Assembly (NCBI GenBank): GCA_002424635.1
Contig: DIKT01000067.1
Span: 22,720 to 57,992 of the forward strand
Source: Desulfobulbaceae bacterium UBA5611
GTDB taxonomy: Bacteria > Desulfobacterota > Desulfobulbia > Desulfobulbales > Desulfocapsaceae
DNA length: 35,273 nt
Direction of reading: 5' to 3'
The translations under genes and the position numbers were made by a program. Shown here piece after piece: positions 16,201 through 24,316 of this stretch (position 1 is its first letter; the number at the start of each line of letters is the position of its first letter). The notes below the pieces were generated by a model. That model did no database searches. It was given only the letters and a program-made list of their open reading frames with translations, and was not told the origin of the DNA.

Positions 16201-17442
16201 ATGGATAGCACTCAGCAAAGAATCGTTATAACAGGGATTGGCCTGGCCGCACCCAATGCTGACAATCTCAAGGATTTTCGTCAAAAACTGCTGGCCGGGA
16301 TCAGTGAAATAACAGAGATTGATCTCCGTTATTTCGGTCCGGCGCCGGCAGGAATCTGTACCTTTGATCAAACCAGATACCGCAAAAAAAAAGAAAATAA
16401 ACGTGGCACCCGCGCCGGCTGCCTTGGGGTTTATTGTGCCCATGAAGCCATGCGGGATTCGGCACTGGATATTGATTATTATGAGCGGGACCGCATTGGC
16501 GTTTATATTGGTCTTACTGAACATGGTACGGTAGAGACTGAAAACGAGATTTTTAATATCAGCCAGTATAACTATGATGTCAACTACTGGACTCATCACC
16601 ACAATCCCCGAACCGTTCTCAACAATCCGGCAGGCGAAATCACCATGAGCCTGGGGATCACAGGTCCCCATTATGTTATTGGGGCCGCCTGTGCCGCCGG
16701 CAATGCCTCGTTGATTCAGGGTGTTCAGATGCTGCGTCTGGGAGAAGTGGACATGGCGCTTGCCGGCGGCATCTCTGAGTCAACCGGCTCCTTCGGTATT
16801 TTCGCCAGTTTTAAGGCCCAAGGGGCACTCGGTGAGGCCGAGGATCCGCGTCTGGCCTGCCGGCCTTTTGATATGGCTAGAAATGGTATCGTGGTCTCGG
16901 AAGGGGCCTGTATCTATGTCCTGGAACGGCTGGACACGGCCCTGGAACGCGGGGCCAAGATATATGGCGAGATTGCCGGCTATTGTATCAACTCCGATGC
17001 CCGTGACTTTGTGCTGCCATATGATAAAAGACAGGCTGAGTGCATGCAGCAGGCCCTGAAGCGCGCCGGGCTGCAGCCTTCCGACATTGATATCATCAAC
17101 ACTCATGCCACCGGCACCAGACAGGGCGATATTGAAGAATGTAAGGCCATCCGCCAGGTGTTTGCTGAGGCACCAGCTACCTATATCAATAATACTAAAT
17201 CAATCATTGGTCATGCCATGGGGGCTGCCGGGGTGCTGGAACTTGCCGGCAATCTGCCCGCCTTTGATGATAATATGGTCCACCCCACCATCAATATTGC
17301 CAACCTTGATCCCGAATGCGCCCTGCCCAATATGGTGATTAATAAACCGGTCCAGTTGCAATCGGTATCCACCATTCTCAACAACTCTTTTGGGATGGTG
17401 GGGATCAATTCGGTGATCATAGTTAAAAAATATGTGAAATAA
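16201..17442 (+). CDS. Beta-ketoacyl-ACP synthase, FabF-like, of a specialised acyl-chain cluster
   Basis: This condensing enzyme extends an acyl chain by decarboxylative condensation with malonyl-ACP. The 413-residue protein has the Cys-His-His triad of KAS I/II enzymes: Cys164 in GAACAAGNAS, His302 in NTHATGTRQGD and His338 in KSIIGHAMGAAG. The C-terminal NNSFGMVGINS is typical. An unusual feature is an internal stretch rich in His, Tyr and Asn (about 120-140, including WTHHHNPRT) beside the pocket region. It is the first gene of a set with ACP, two CrtI-like proteins, ketoreductase and dehydratase, which shows it is not the housekeeping fab operon (no fabD, fabH, acpP or plsX). It resembles neither chain-length-factor proteins, which lack the Cys, nor OleA. 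Confidence 0.92.
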   Translation: MDSTQQRIVITGIGLAAPNADNLKDFRQKLLAGISEITEIDLRYFGPAPAGICTFDQTRYRKKKENKRGTRAGCLGVYCAHEAMRDSALDIDYYERDRIGVYIGLTEHGTVETENEIFNISQYNYDVNYWTHHHNPRTVLNNPAGEITMSLGITGPHYVIGAACAAGNASLIQGVQMLRLGEVDMALAGGISESTGSFGIFASFKAQGALGEAEDPRLACRPFDMARNGIVVSEGACIYVLERLDTALERGAKIYGEIAGYCINSDARDFVLPYDKRQAECMQQALKRAGLQPSDIDIINTHATGTRQGDIEECKAIRQVFAEAPATYINNTKSIIGHAMGAAGVLELAGNLPAFDDNMVHPTINIANLDPECALPNMVINKPVQLQSVSTILNNSFGMVGINSVIIVKKYVK

Positions 17443-17519
17443 AAAATAATTTTTAAATAATATATAAAAAGAGCGGCAATGTATGGTATAAGGAATGTTT
17501 TGCCTGACAACATTTACCT

Positions 17520-17532
17520 TTTCAGACTGAAA
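17520..17532. promoter_or_regulatory. Small palindrome upstream of the acyl carrier protein gene
   Basis: TTTCAG and CTGAAA flank a single A at 17526. The palindrome lies about 60 bases before the ACP start, in a 148-base gap, next to a possible sigma-70 pair (TTTACC 17513-17518 and TATTAT 17537-17542, 18-base spacing). It may be an operator or chance. Confidence 0.3.
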
Positions 17533-17590
17533 CTGATATTATACATATTGAAAAGACATCCACTCTTTTAGTGAATAATATGGAGACGAT

Positions 17591-17842
17591 ATGACCCGTG
17601 ACGCTATTAAAGATCTCGTTCTTGAGATTATCAAAGACATTGACGAAGATGCCGATTTCGAGGCCTTGCAAGCCGACCAGCCGCTGCGTGACCAACTGGA
17701 TCTTGATTCCATGGATTTTCTGGATATTGTCATGGAACTCCGCAAGCGGCATAAACTACAGATTCCTGAAGAAGACTACCCCCAGCTGGCCTCTCTTGAC
17801 AGTTGTGTTAATTACCTGGAACCATTGCTGAAGAACGCTTAA
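17591..17842 (+). CDS. Acyl carrier protein
   Basis: This is an 83-residue acidic protein. The phosphopantetheine attachment site is Ser40 in LDLDSMDFLDIV, the expected DSM motif, and the helix pattern around it fits the family. It differs from housekeeping AcpP in its C-terminal half (KRHKLQIPEEDYPQLASLDS), as in ACPs dedicated to secondary lipid or polyketide lines. It follows the ketoacyl synthase after 148 bases and precedes the first CrtI-like gene by 3 bases, so it likely carries the chain for this cluster. No phosphopantetheinyl transferase gene is in the window. Confidence 0.93.
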   Translation: MTRDAIKDLVLEIIKDIDEDADFEALQADQPLRDQLDLDSMDFLDIVMELRKRHKLQIPEEDYPQLASLDSCVNYLEPLLKNA

Positions 17843-17845
17843 CCA

Positions 17846-19231
17846 GTGCATGTCCCTCTCCTGATTATCGGCGGCGGTCTTTCGGGACTGGCCGCCGCAA
17901 TTCGTTTTGCCCGTTTTAATCCCGACGTCCTGATCCTTGAAAAACACTCCCGTATTGGTGGTCTTAACTCCTATTATTACCGCAACAACTCCCTGTTTGA
18001 GACCGGCCTCCATGCCATCACTAATTTCGCTCCTCCTCAAGAGAAAGCAGCGCCGCTCAACCGTTTGCTCCGGCAACTGAAATTAAAACGCCAAGACTTC
18101 ACTTTTCATGAACAAATCAAAAGTGACATCTTCTTCAGCAACCAGGAAATACTGAGCTTCAGCAACGATTTTGCACTGCTGCACCAGGAGATTGAGACCA
18201 AGTTTCCGCGCAGGGCACCGGGGTTCAGCAGACTTCTGCAGATCATTAAGGACTATGATCCATTTCAGGCCGCCGCCTTTCGCTCGGCCAGAACCCTACT
18301 GCTCACTACCCTCGATGAGCCGCTGTTAGTCGATATGCTGCTCTGCCCCTTGATGTATTACGGCTCAAGCCTGGAAAACGATATGGATCTGGGTCAATTT
18401 GTCATTATGTTCAGGGCCATCTTCCTGGAAGGCATGTTTCGGCCCGAAGGCAGTATCAAGGATTTTCTCGATACATTACTCAAACAATATCAGGAACTTG
18501 GTGGTAAGATTCGGTTGCAGGCCACCGTTGCCAGAATAATCCATCAAGACCGTAAGATCTCGGCAGTGGAGCTGACCAATGGCGAGGTTATTACTTGTGA
18601 TAACTTGCTGTCAACTATAGGCCATGAAGAAACCCTGGCTGCTCTTGCGGTGCCGCCTCTGCCGAAGCAACGACCCCGGCTTGGCTTTGTCGAATCCATC
18701 TTCCGCCTGCCTGCCGGTTGCCGGCAAAATCTTACCCAGGAAAAAACTATTATTTTTTTTAATAGCAGCGAGAAGTTTCGCTATCAGCGGCCTGACCATC
18801 TGGTTGATTTCAGCAGTGGCGTAATCTGCTTTCCGGGGAATTTCCAAGATCTCAAGGCCCAGCCTTTCTTGGAGCTGCGGGCAACTCATCTTGCCGATTA
18901 TGGCAGCTGGAAGGCGCTTGCTGCGGACAGAGCGGCCTACCTTGCAGCCAAAAGCGAGACTGCCGGCCAGTCCAAACTGGCACTTGAGAAAATCATTGGT
19001 AATTTCAGCCAGGATATTGTATATGAGGATACTTTTACACCTCTTACCATAGAACGCTTTACAGCCAAAAAAGAAGGCGCTATTTATGGTTGTCCTGACA
19101 AAATCAAGAATGGCGATATAGGCTACGACAATCTTTTTCTTGCCGGCACCGACCAAGGTTTCCTGGGTATCGTAGGATCCATGCTGAGCGGTGTATCCAT
19201 GATCAACCAGCATATTCTGTCCCGAACTTAA
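17846..19231 (+). CDS. CrtI/phytoene-desaturase-like FAD-dependent oxidoreductase (first copy)
   Basis: The protein has 461 residues. It starts with an FAD-binding loop IIGGGLSGLAAAIRFA and the following EKHSRIGGLNSYY, where GG-containing motifs are typical of phytoene desaturases, retinol saturases and related enzymes. The C-terminal FAD motif is NLFLAGTDQGFLGIVG. The start is GTG at 17846, three bases after the ACP stop. The substrate cannot be read from sequence. Its place directly behind an ACP suggests a role on an acyl chain: desaturation, isomerisation or saturation of double bonds. A carotenoid role is unlikely because no phytoene synthase or prenyltransferase is near. Similarity to the second copy is low outside the FAD motifs, so the two probably act at different steps. 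Confidence 0.88.
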   Translation: MHVPLLIIGGGLSGLAAAIRFARFNPDVLILEKHSRIGGLNSYYYRNNSLFETGLHAITNFAPPQEKAAPLNRLLRQLKLKRQDFTFHEQIKSDIFFSNQEILSFSNDFALLHQEIETKFPRRAPGFSRLLQIIKDYDPFQAAAFRSARTLLLTTLDEPLLVDMLLCPLMYYGSSLENDMDLGQFVIMFRAIFLEGMFRPEGSIKDFLDTLLKQYQELGGKIRLQATVARIIHQDRKISAVELTNGEVITCDNLLSTIGHEETLAALAVPPLPKQRPRLGFVESIFRLPAGCRQNLTQEKTIIFFNSSEKFRYQRPDHLVDFSSGVICFPGNFQDLKAQPFLELRATHLADYGSWKALAADRAAYLAAKSETAGQSKLALEKIIGNFSQDIVYEDTFTPLTIERFTAKKEGAIYGCPDKIKNGDIGYDNLFLAGTDQGFLGIVGSMLSGVSMINQHILSRT

Positions 19232-19261
19232 GCAATTAGCAACAATAATAAATTCGATTTC

Positions 19262-20668
19262 ATGCCCTTTTCTTTAGATAAAGCTGCTGCTAGCTATGAT
19301 GTCATTGTAATCGGTTCCGGTCTGGGTGGCCTGACCTCGGCCAAACGTCTGTCTTATTGCGGCTATAAGGTGTTACTCCTGGAATTTCACCATCAGCTTG
19401 GCGGCCTGGCCACCTGGTTTAAGAGAAACGGCCATATATTCGATATTTCCCTGCATGGCTTTCCTTACGGCATGGTCAAGACCTGTAAAAAATACTGGAC
19501 CAAAGAAATCACCGAATCCATCGTCCAGCTAAAAAATATCGTTTTTGACAATCCCCAGTTTTCCCTGAAAACCACCTTTGATCGCATTGACTTCACTGCC
19601 CTGCTGAATAAAAAATTCAAGATTCCCCAGCCGGTTATCGACCGCTTCTTCGCCACAGTCGCCGGTATGAATTTTTATGATGACCAGACGATGACCACCC
19701 GGGAGTTATTTGAAGAATTTTTCCCCGGCCGCACTGATGTTCATCGCCTGCTCATGGAACCGATCACCTATGCCAACGGCTCCACGCTTGACGATCCGGC
19801 AATCACTTATGGTATCGTTTTTTCCAACTTCATGAATAAGGGCGTCTTCACTTTTGAGGGCGGTACGGATAAACTGATCCGGCTGATGACTGAAGATCTG
19901 GAAAGAAACGGGGTGATGATCTGCACCAATGCCAAGGTTGACCGGATTGTGGTGGAAAAAGGCAAAGTTCGCGGCGTTGAGGTGAACGGCCGAGTAATCA
20001 CCGCCCCGGCCGTGGTTTCCAACAGCGGTATTACCAATACTATTTATGATCTGGCTGGTCGCGAGGCCTTTACCAGCGATTTTCTGGAACAGGCCGATGC
20101 GATTCGCGTTAACAACTCCAGTTGTCAGGTCTATATCGGCCTGAAAAAAGATGCTGATATTGAAGACAGAGGAGATCTGCTTTTTACTTCCAGTGCCCCC
20201 GTTTTCGATTCGGCCGAGCTGCTTGACATGCAGACCCACTCCAAGACCTTCTCGGTTTATTATCCGAAGACCAGGCCCGGCCATGATCGCTACGCCATTG
20301 TCGCCTCCATGAACAGCCGCTATGAAGACTGGAACAGACTCAGCCCGGTCGCCTATGAAAGTGAAAAGCAGGCCCTCATCGCGCGGACCCTGATTGATCT
20401 TAACCGTTATTTTCCCGGAGTGAATGACAAAATTGACTGGTTGGAGGCCGCCACCCCCAAGACCTTTAACCGCTACACCCTACATACCCACGGGACTTCC
20501 TTCGGCACCAAATTCGAGGGCCTGGCCGTCTCCCGATCCATCTTTAAAGAGGTGCCCGGGCTTTTTCATGTCGGTTCAGTGGGCATCATCATGTCCGGCT
20601 GGCTCGGAGCCATCAATTACGGGGTTATCGTCGCCAATGATGTTGACAGCTATATCCGCAGTATTTAA
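19262..20668 (+). CDS. CrtI/phytoene-desaturase-like FAD-dependent oxidoreductase (second copy)
   Basis: This second flavoprotein of 468 residues has the loop DVIVIGSGLGGLTSAKRLS (about 13-31), then LEFHHQLGGLATWFKRNGH and, at the C-terminus, HVGSVGIIMSGWLGAINYG. The middle contains FEGGTDKLIRLMTEDLERNG, a segment common in the phytoene dehydrogenase/retinol isomerase group. It lies 30 bases after the first copy and 3 bases before the ketoreductase gene. The substrate is unknown. Because it sits inside a KAS-ACP-KR-DH set, action on ACP-bound polyunsaturated acyl chains is the favoured inference. Confidence 0.88.
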   Translation: MPFSLDKAAASYDVIVIGSGLGGLTSAKRLSYCGYKVLLLEFHHQLGGLATWFKRNGHIFDISLHGFPYGMVKTCKKYWTKEITESIVQLKNIVFDNPQFSLKTTFDRIDFTALLNKKFKIPQPVIDRFFATVAGMNFYDDQTMTTRELFEEFFPGRTDVHRLLMEPITYANGSTLDDPAITYGIVFSNFMNKGVFTFEGGTDKLIRLMTEDLERNGVMICTNAKVDRIVVEKGKVRGVEVNGRVITAPAVVSNSGITNTIYDLAGREAFTSDFLEQADAIRVNNSSCQVYIGLKKDADIEDRGDLLFTSSAPVFDSAELLDMQTHSKTFSVYYPKTRPGHDRYAIVASMNSRYEDWNRLSPVAYESEKQALIARTLIDLNRYFPGVNDKIDWLEAATPKTFNRYTLHTHGTSFGTKFEGLAVSRSIFKEVPGLFHVGSVGIIMSGWLGAINYGVIVANDVDSYIRSI

Positions 20669-20671
20669 GCA

Positions 20672-21415
20672 ATGGTGAATCAATTTATTGATCAGAAAGT
20701 TATCGTGACCGGGGCCAGCCGAGGCCTGGGCCGGGCAATCAGCCTGGCCTTTCTCCATGGCGGCGCCCAGGTCATCGGCATCTATGGCAGCAACAGTGAG
20801 GCCGCCGGAATCTTTGCTGAAGAATGTCATCAGTTTGGCAACCGACTGCAGCTTCATCAATGTAATATTGCCGATGACCGGCAGGTCAAGGATTTTTTTC
20901 AGCAGGTGGAACAAGAGTTTGACTCCATAGACATCCTGATCAATAATGCCGGGATCCGCCGTGATGGGCTCCTGGCCCTCATGGACAGCAAGGACTGGCA
21001 GCAGGTGATCGATATCAACCTCACCGGCACCTTCAATATGTCCAAGCAAGCGGTATTATTGATGATGAAGCAAAAATACGGCCGGATTATCAATATCACT
21101 TCCCCGGTGGCCCATCTCGGTTTTGCCGGGCAGGCCAACTATGCCGCCTCCAAGGCCGGACAGATTGGTATGACCAAGAGCCTGGCCAAGGAAACAGCGC
21201 GCAAGAAGATTACCGTCAACTGTGTATCGCCTGGGTTTATCGCCACCGATCTCCTCAATGATCTGAGCGCTGAACAAGTAGCGGCCTATAAAAAACTGGT
21301 TCCCATGCGCCGTTTTGGCACTGCCGAAGAAGTGGCGCACGCGGTTTTGTTTCTTGCCGGCCGCCAGGCCTCCTACATTACCGGCGCCGTGCTGGAAGTC
21401 AATGGAGGCTTATAG
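20672..21415 (+). CDS. 3-oxoacyl-ACP reductase, FabG-like SDR
   Basis: The 247-residue short-chain dehydrogenase carries the NADP loop TGASRGLG (13-20), NNAG (91-94) and the catalytic tetrad Asn117, Ser144, Tyr157 and Lys161, with the same Ser-to-Tyr spacing as FabG. AGQANYAASKAG and ENGG-like closing residues (EVNGGL) follow the FabG pattern. It would reduce the beta-ketoacyl-ACP made by the ketoacyl synthase. The stop is immediately followed by the ATG of the dehydratase gene, so the two are coupled. Confidence 0.92.
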   Translation: MVNQFIDQKVIVTGASRGLGRAISLAFLHGGAQVIGIYGSNSEAAGIFAEECHQFGNRLQLHQCNIADDRQVKDFFQQVEQEFDSIDILINNAGIRRDGLLALMDSKDWQQVIDINLTGTFNMSKQAVLLMMKQKYGRIINITSPVAHLGFAGQANYAASKAGQIGMTKSLAKETARKKITVNCVSPGFIATDLLNDLSAEQVAAYKKLVPMRRFGTAEEVAHAVLFLAGRQASYITGAVLEVNGGL

Positions 21416-21871
21416 ATGAAACTGACCATTGATCCGCTTATTACTGAGCTGATTCCGCACCGTCCGCCTTTTCTGTGGATTGAACGCATCATCAGTTATG
21501 AGGCAGGAACCATCATTACAGAAAAAACCATTGCAGCAGACCTGGACATCTTCCAAGGGCATTATCCCGATCATCCCATTCTGCCGGGGGTCATTCTCTG
21601 TGAAGCCCTGTTTCAGACCGGTGCCCTGCTCATTGCCATGATGCTAAAGGATGAAAACGCGACGAACGGCAGCAGTCAAGGCATCCCGGTTCTTACCCGC
21701 ATTGGCGGGGCTCGCTTCAAGCGTCCGGTAGGCCCCGGCAGCACCATCCGGATGCAGGTCTCTCTGAAAGAAAAAGTTGCTGGTTCCTGGTTCTTGAAAG
21801 GAGTGCTCCGGGTCAAAGAAAAGATCGCCGTCCAGGTTGATTTTTCCTGCACCTTGATTGCTGCTCTGTAA
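21416..21871 (+). CDS. 3-hydroxyacyl-ACP dehydratase, FabZ-like hot-dog protein
   Basis: The 151-residue protein has the FabZ pattern IPHRPPFLWIERI near the N-terminus and the active-site block GHYPDHPILPGVILCEALFQ with His49 and Glu63, spaced as in FabZ. It would remove water from 3-hydroxyacyl-ACP to give a trans-2 double bond, completing the reductive cycle begun by the ketoacyl synthase and FabG-like gene. There is no enoyl-ACP reductase in the cluster, so double bonds could be retained or moved. It begins one base after the SDR stop and is the last gene before the tol operon. Confidence 0.92.
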   Translation: MKLTIDPLITELIPHRPPFLWIERIISYEAGTIITEKTIAADLDIFQGHYPDHPILPGVILCEALFQTGALLIAMMLKDENATNGSSQGIPVLTRIGGARFKRPVGPGSTIRMQVSLKEKVAGSWFLKGVLRVKEKIAVQVDFSCTLIAAL

Positions 21872-21934
21872 CCCTGAGCAAGCAAGGTTATTCAATGAAC
21901 AGCTTGCATTAATATGAACCTGTCTTGTCCGTCT

Positions 21935-21948
21935 GTGCTGTCCAGCAC
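21935..21948. repeat. Palindrome between the acyl-chain cluster and tolQ
   Basis: GTGCTG and CAGCAC flank a two-base centre in the 170-base gap. A looser GCAAGC/GCTTGC pair lies at 21878-21883 and 21902-21907. Either could help end transcription of the upstream cluster or bind a regulator. Neither has a T-run directly after it. Confidence 0.3.
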
Positions 21949-22041
21949 TTGCTAATTTACCTAAAAGAAGTATTTTTATAAAAATTTTTTCATTTTTTTA
22001 TTCACAAAAAACAAAGATCAACCCACAAAAGGAAAATACAC

Positions 22042-22743
22042 GTGCAGCTATCTATCACCAATATGATTTTACATGCCGGTCCGGTTGGCCAATTGGTCAT
22101 GCTTGTCCTCCTGCTCTTCTCGGTCATCTCCTGGTCGATTGTTATCATCAAGGCGCGCCTGTTCAAGAAAGTCGCGGTCGATAGCCAGGATTTCCTTGAG
22201 GCCTTCTGGTCCTCAAGCAAGCTCAGCGATGCTTATGATACTGCCCAGGATTATGAATACAGTCCTGAGGCGGCGCTTTTTTCAGCAGGCTTCACCGAAC
22301 TGCAGAAGATCAACAAGATCCGCAGCCGCCGAGATGAAAGTAATCAGCCGGAAACGCTGGATATGCAGATGGCCACCATGGATAATTTAAAAAGAGCCAT
22401 TCGTAAGGCCGAATCGCAGGAAATCACAGAGATGGGTAAATACTTGCCCTTTCTGGCAACCACCGGCAGCGCCGCTCCGTTTATTGGTCTTTTTGGGACG
22501 GTATGGGGCATCATGGCCTCCTTTCATGATATCGGCATGCGCGGCTCCGCCTCGCTGGCCGTTGTCGCTCCTGGTATTTCCGAGGCCTTGATCGCCACGG
22601 CCGCCGGCCTGGCGGTAGCTATTCCGGCCGTTATTTTCTATAATTATTTCGCCAATAAGCTGACTTATATCGATGGGGAGATGCAGAATTTCTCCACCGA
22701 TTTCCTTAATCTTGTGGAACGCGATATGATCGGCCGCGGATAA
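22042..22743 (+). CDS. tolQ: Tol-Pal system proton channel protein TolQ
   Basis: TolQ is an inner-membrane protein of the MotA/TolQ/ExbB proton-channel family that energises outer-membrane constriction during division. The 233-residue protein has an N-terminal membrane segment (about 15-35) and two later ones (about 125-150 and 170-195) with GLFGTVWGIMASF and PGISEALIATAAGLAVAIPA, both typical. The start is GTG at 22042, preceded by AAGGAAAA. It is the first gene of a tol set; tolR follows 35 bases later, so assignment to Tol rather than Exb is by neighbourhood (tolB downstream). Confidence 0.93.
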   Translation: MQLSITNMILHAGPVGQLVMLVLLLFSVISWSIVIIKARLFKKVAVDSQDFLEAFWSSSKLSDAYDTAQDYEYSPEAALFSAGFTELQKINKIRSRRDESNQPETLDMQMATMDNLKRAIRKAESQEITEMGKYLPFLATTGSAAPFIGLFGTVWGIMASFHDIGMRGSASLAVVAPGISEALIATAAGLAVAIPAVIFYNYFANKLTYIDGEMQNFSTDFLNLVERDMIGRG

Positions 22744-22778
22744 ATGAAATATACTCTTTCGTTAGTGGATAAATAAAA

Positions 22779-23207
22779 ATGGCAATGGGATCAAGCAGAG
22801 GAAATGGACCAAGAGGGCTGGTGGCCGATATCAACGTGACGCCACTGGTGGATGTCATGCTGGTGCTGCTCATTATTTTCATGGTAACAGCCCCGATGAT
22901 GACCCAGGGACTGGATGTAGATCTGCCCGAGACGACCGCCAGTTCGCTGCGGCAGGAAGAAACGTCTCAGGTGGTCAGTCTTGATAAGGATGGTAAAATT
23001 ATGCTGGGCAAGATTGAATATACTCAACCAATCCTTCGTGAACAGCTGGCCAAAATCTTTGCGGAAAAAGGCAAAGAGGAACTCATTCTGCTTAAGGCAG
23101 ACAAAAGTGTTCCTTATGGTGATGTCGCCTCACTTATGGCCGATATCAAGGCGGCAGGATTTATCAAACTGGGCATGATCACCAAACAAATTGACGATAA
23201 GCAGTAA
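22779..23207 (+). CDS. tolR: Tol-Pal system protein TolR (ExbD/TolR family)
   Basis: The 142-residue protein has one N-terminal membrane segment. INVTPLVDVMLVLLIIFMVT holds the conserved Asp of the family within or beside the membrane. The periplasmic part ends with a domain containing KADKSVPYGDV, a standard TolR/ExbD segment. It lies between tolQ and tolA and works with TolQ to use the proton gradient. Confidence 0.94.
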   Translation: MAMGSSRGNGPRGLVADINVTPLVDVMLVLLIIFMVTAPMMTQGLDVDLPETTASSLRQEETSQVVSLDKDGKIMLGKIEYTQPILREQLAKIFAEKGKEELILLKADKSVPYGDVASLMADIKAAGFIKLGMITKQIDDKQ

Positions 23208-23223
23208 CGTGGCTCAAAAGAAT

Positions 23224-24240
23224 ATGTCTACACATACCCTGTCCAGCGACTGGAGATTAGCGCTCAGTCTGGCAGTCGGTTTCCATCTTTTTGTGCTCTT
23301 AAGCGCCATGGTGCTGCCCGGCCTGTTACAGCAGCAGCCCGTACTGCTGGAAGTAACCACCATTGATCTGGTCAGCCTGAGTGAACCAGCAGCGGGCCAG
23401 AACCAACCAGCCGCTCCCCCGGCCCCTGCCAAACAGGCGGCCAAACCGGAACCAGCCCATCCAGTTCCTTCACCGCCTGCGGAAATAATCAAACCGGAGG
23501 TTACCAAACAGGTGCCGGTAGATACCCCGCCGCCGGTCCCGGTCCCAGCTCCGGAGCCGATAGCAGCACCTGAACCGGTAGCACCACCCCCGGCTGAGGC
23601 CATCTCGATCAAGCCTTTAAAGCAAAAAGTTAAAAAAGAGATCAAGGACATTCCTGATCCCAGAGTGGCCGATGCCAAAATCCTTAAAGATGAACTAAAA
23701 AATATCACCAAAAAACTCCAGGAAGAAGCCAAACAAGAAGAAAAGAAAAAAGAAGCGGCCCAGGAGACCATCAGACAACAGCGGCAACTGGCAGCCGCCA
23801 GAGAGGAAGCCAGACGCCTGGACCTAGAGGCCAAATTGGCGGCGGCAGAGGCCAAAAACGCCTTACGAGAACAGCTGCGGGCAGCCACCAGGGCCAACGA
23901 GGCTCCGCCGGGATCATCTGCTCAAGCCAGCAGCAATGCATCAATGAGTATAGCGCACCAACAATACTTGGCTACACTTGCAGGTCATATTCAGCAGTAC
24001 TGGCAGCCACCTGACGTGAAAAGCTGGGATCCCAATCTCGAAGCGGTAGTCAGCATCACCATTGCCGGCGACGGGCAGATCGTCAGCCAATTGTTTGAAA
24101 AAAAATCAGGAGACAATCTTTTTGATCAGTTTGTGGTCAAAACCCTGGAGGCGGCCAATCCCGCGCCGACATTACCCCCAGCTATGAACACACAGCGTTT
24201 GGAAATAGGGCTCCGCTTCAAACCAAGCGGAATTCAGTGA
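23224..24240 (+). CDS. tolA: TolA-like energy transducer (TonB C-terminal domain)
   Basis: From the ATG at 23224 the protein has 338 residues; a GTG at 23209, one base after the tolR stop, is an alternative start. It has an N-terminal membrane anchor (about 10-35), a Pro/Ala-rich segment (about 55-130), a long charged alpha-helical coiled coil rich in Lys, Glu, Ala and Arg (about 150-235), then a C-terminal TolA/TonB domain with the conserved HIQQYWQPP and a VSITIAGDGQI strand. This layout spans the periplasm and contacts outer-membrane partners. The neighbours tolR and tolB support TolA. The Pro-rich segment in front of the helix is more TonB-like than in E. coli TolA. Confidence 0.88.
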   Translation: MSTHTLSSDWRLALSLAVGFHLFVLLSAMVLPGLLQQQPVLLEVTTIDLVSLSEPAAGQNQPAAPPAPAKQAAKPEPAHPVPSPPAEIIKPEVTKQVPVDTPPPVPVPAPEPIAAPEPVAPPPAEAISIKPLKQKVKKEIKDIPDPRVADAKILKDELKNITKKLQEEAKQEEKKKEAAQETIRQQRQLAAAREEARRLDLEAKLAAAEAKNALREQLRAATRANEAPPGSSAQASSNASMSIAHQQYLATLAGHIQQYWQPPDVKSWDPNLEAVVSITIAGDGQIVSQLFEKKSGDNLFDQFVVKTLEAANPAPTLPPAMNTQRLEIGLRFKPSGIQ

Positions 24241-24316
24241 TTTTTTAATTAATCAATGGTAGTCTTTTTCAACGAAATTATAACCATTACTTATTTCTCT
24301 TTTACTGCAGGGCCCC

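Noticed and set aside
16102..16671. Minus-strand open frame over the start of the ketoacyl synthase
   Set aside because: It overlaps a conserved coding region and has no recognisable protein features.
16201..17442. The ketoacyl synthase as the missing OleA
   Set aside because: It has the Cys-His-His triad and motifs of FabF-type decarboxylating enzymes and is 413 residues long; OleA is FabH-like and about 350 residues.
17846..20668. Carotenoid biosynthesis (crtI genes)
   Set aside because: No phytoene synthase, prenyltransferase or cyclase is near, and both genes are embedded between an ACP and a ketoreductase.
23214..23897. Long open frame antisense to tolA
   Set aside because: It is low-complexity Ser/Ala/Gly sequence caused by the Pro-rich and helical codons of tolA on the other strand.
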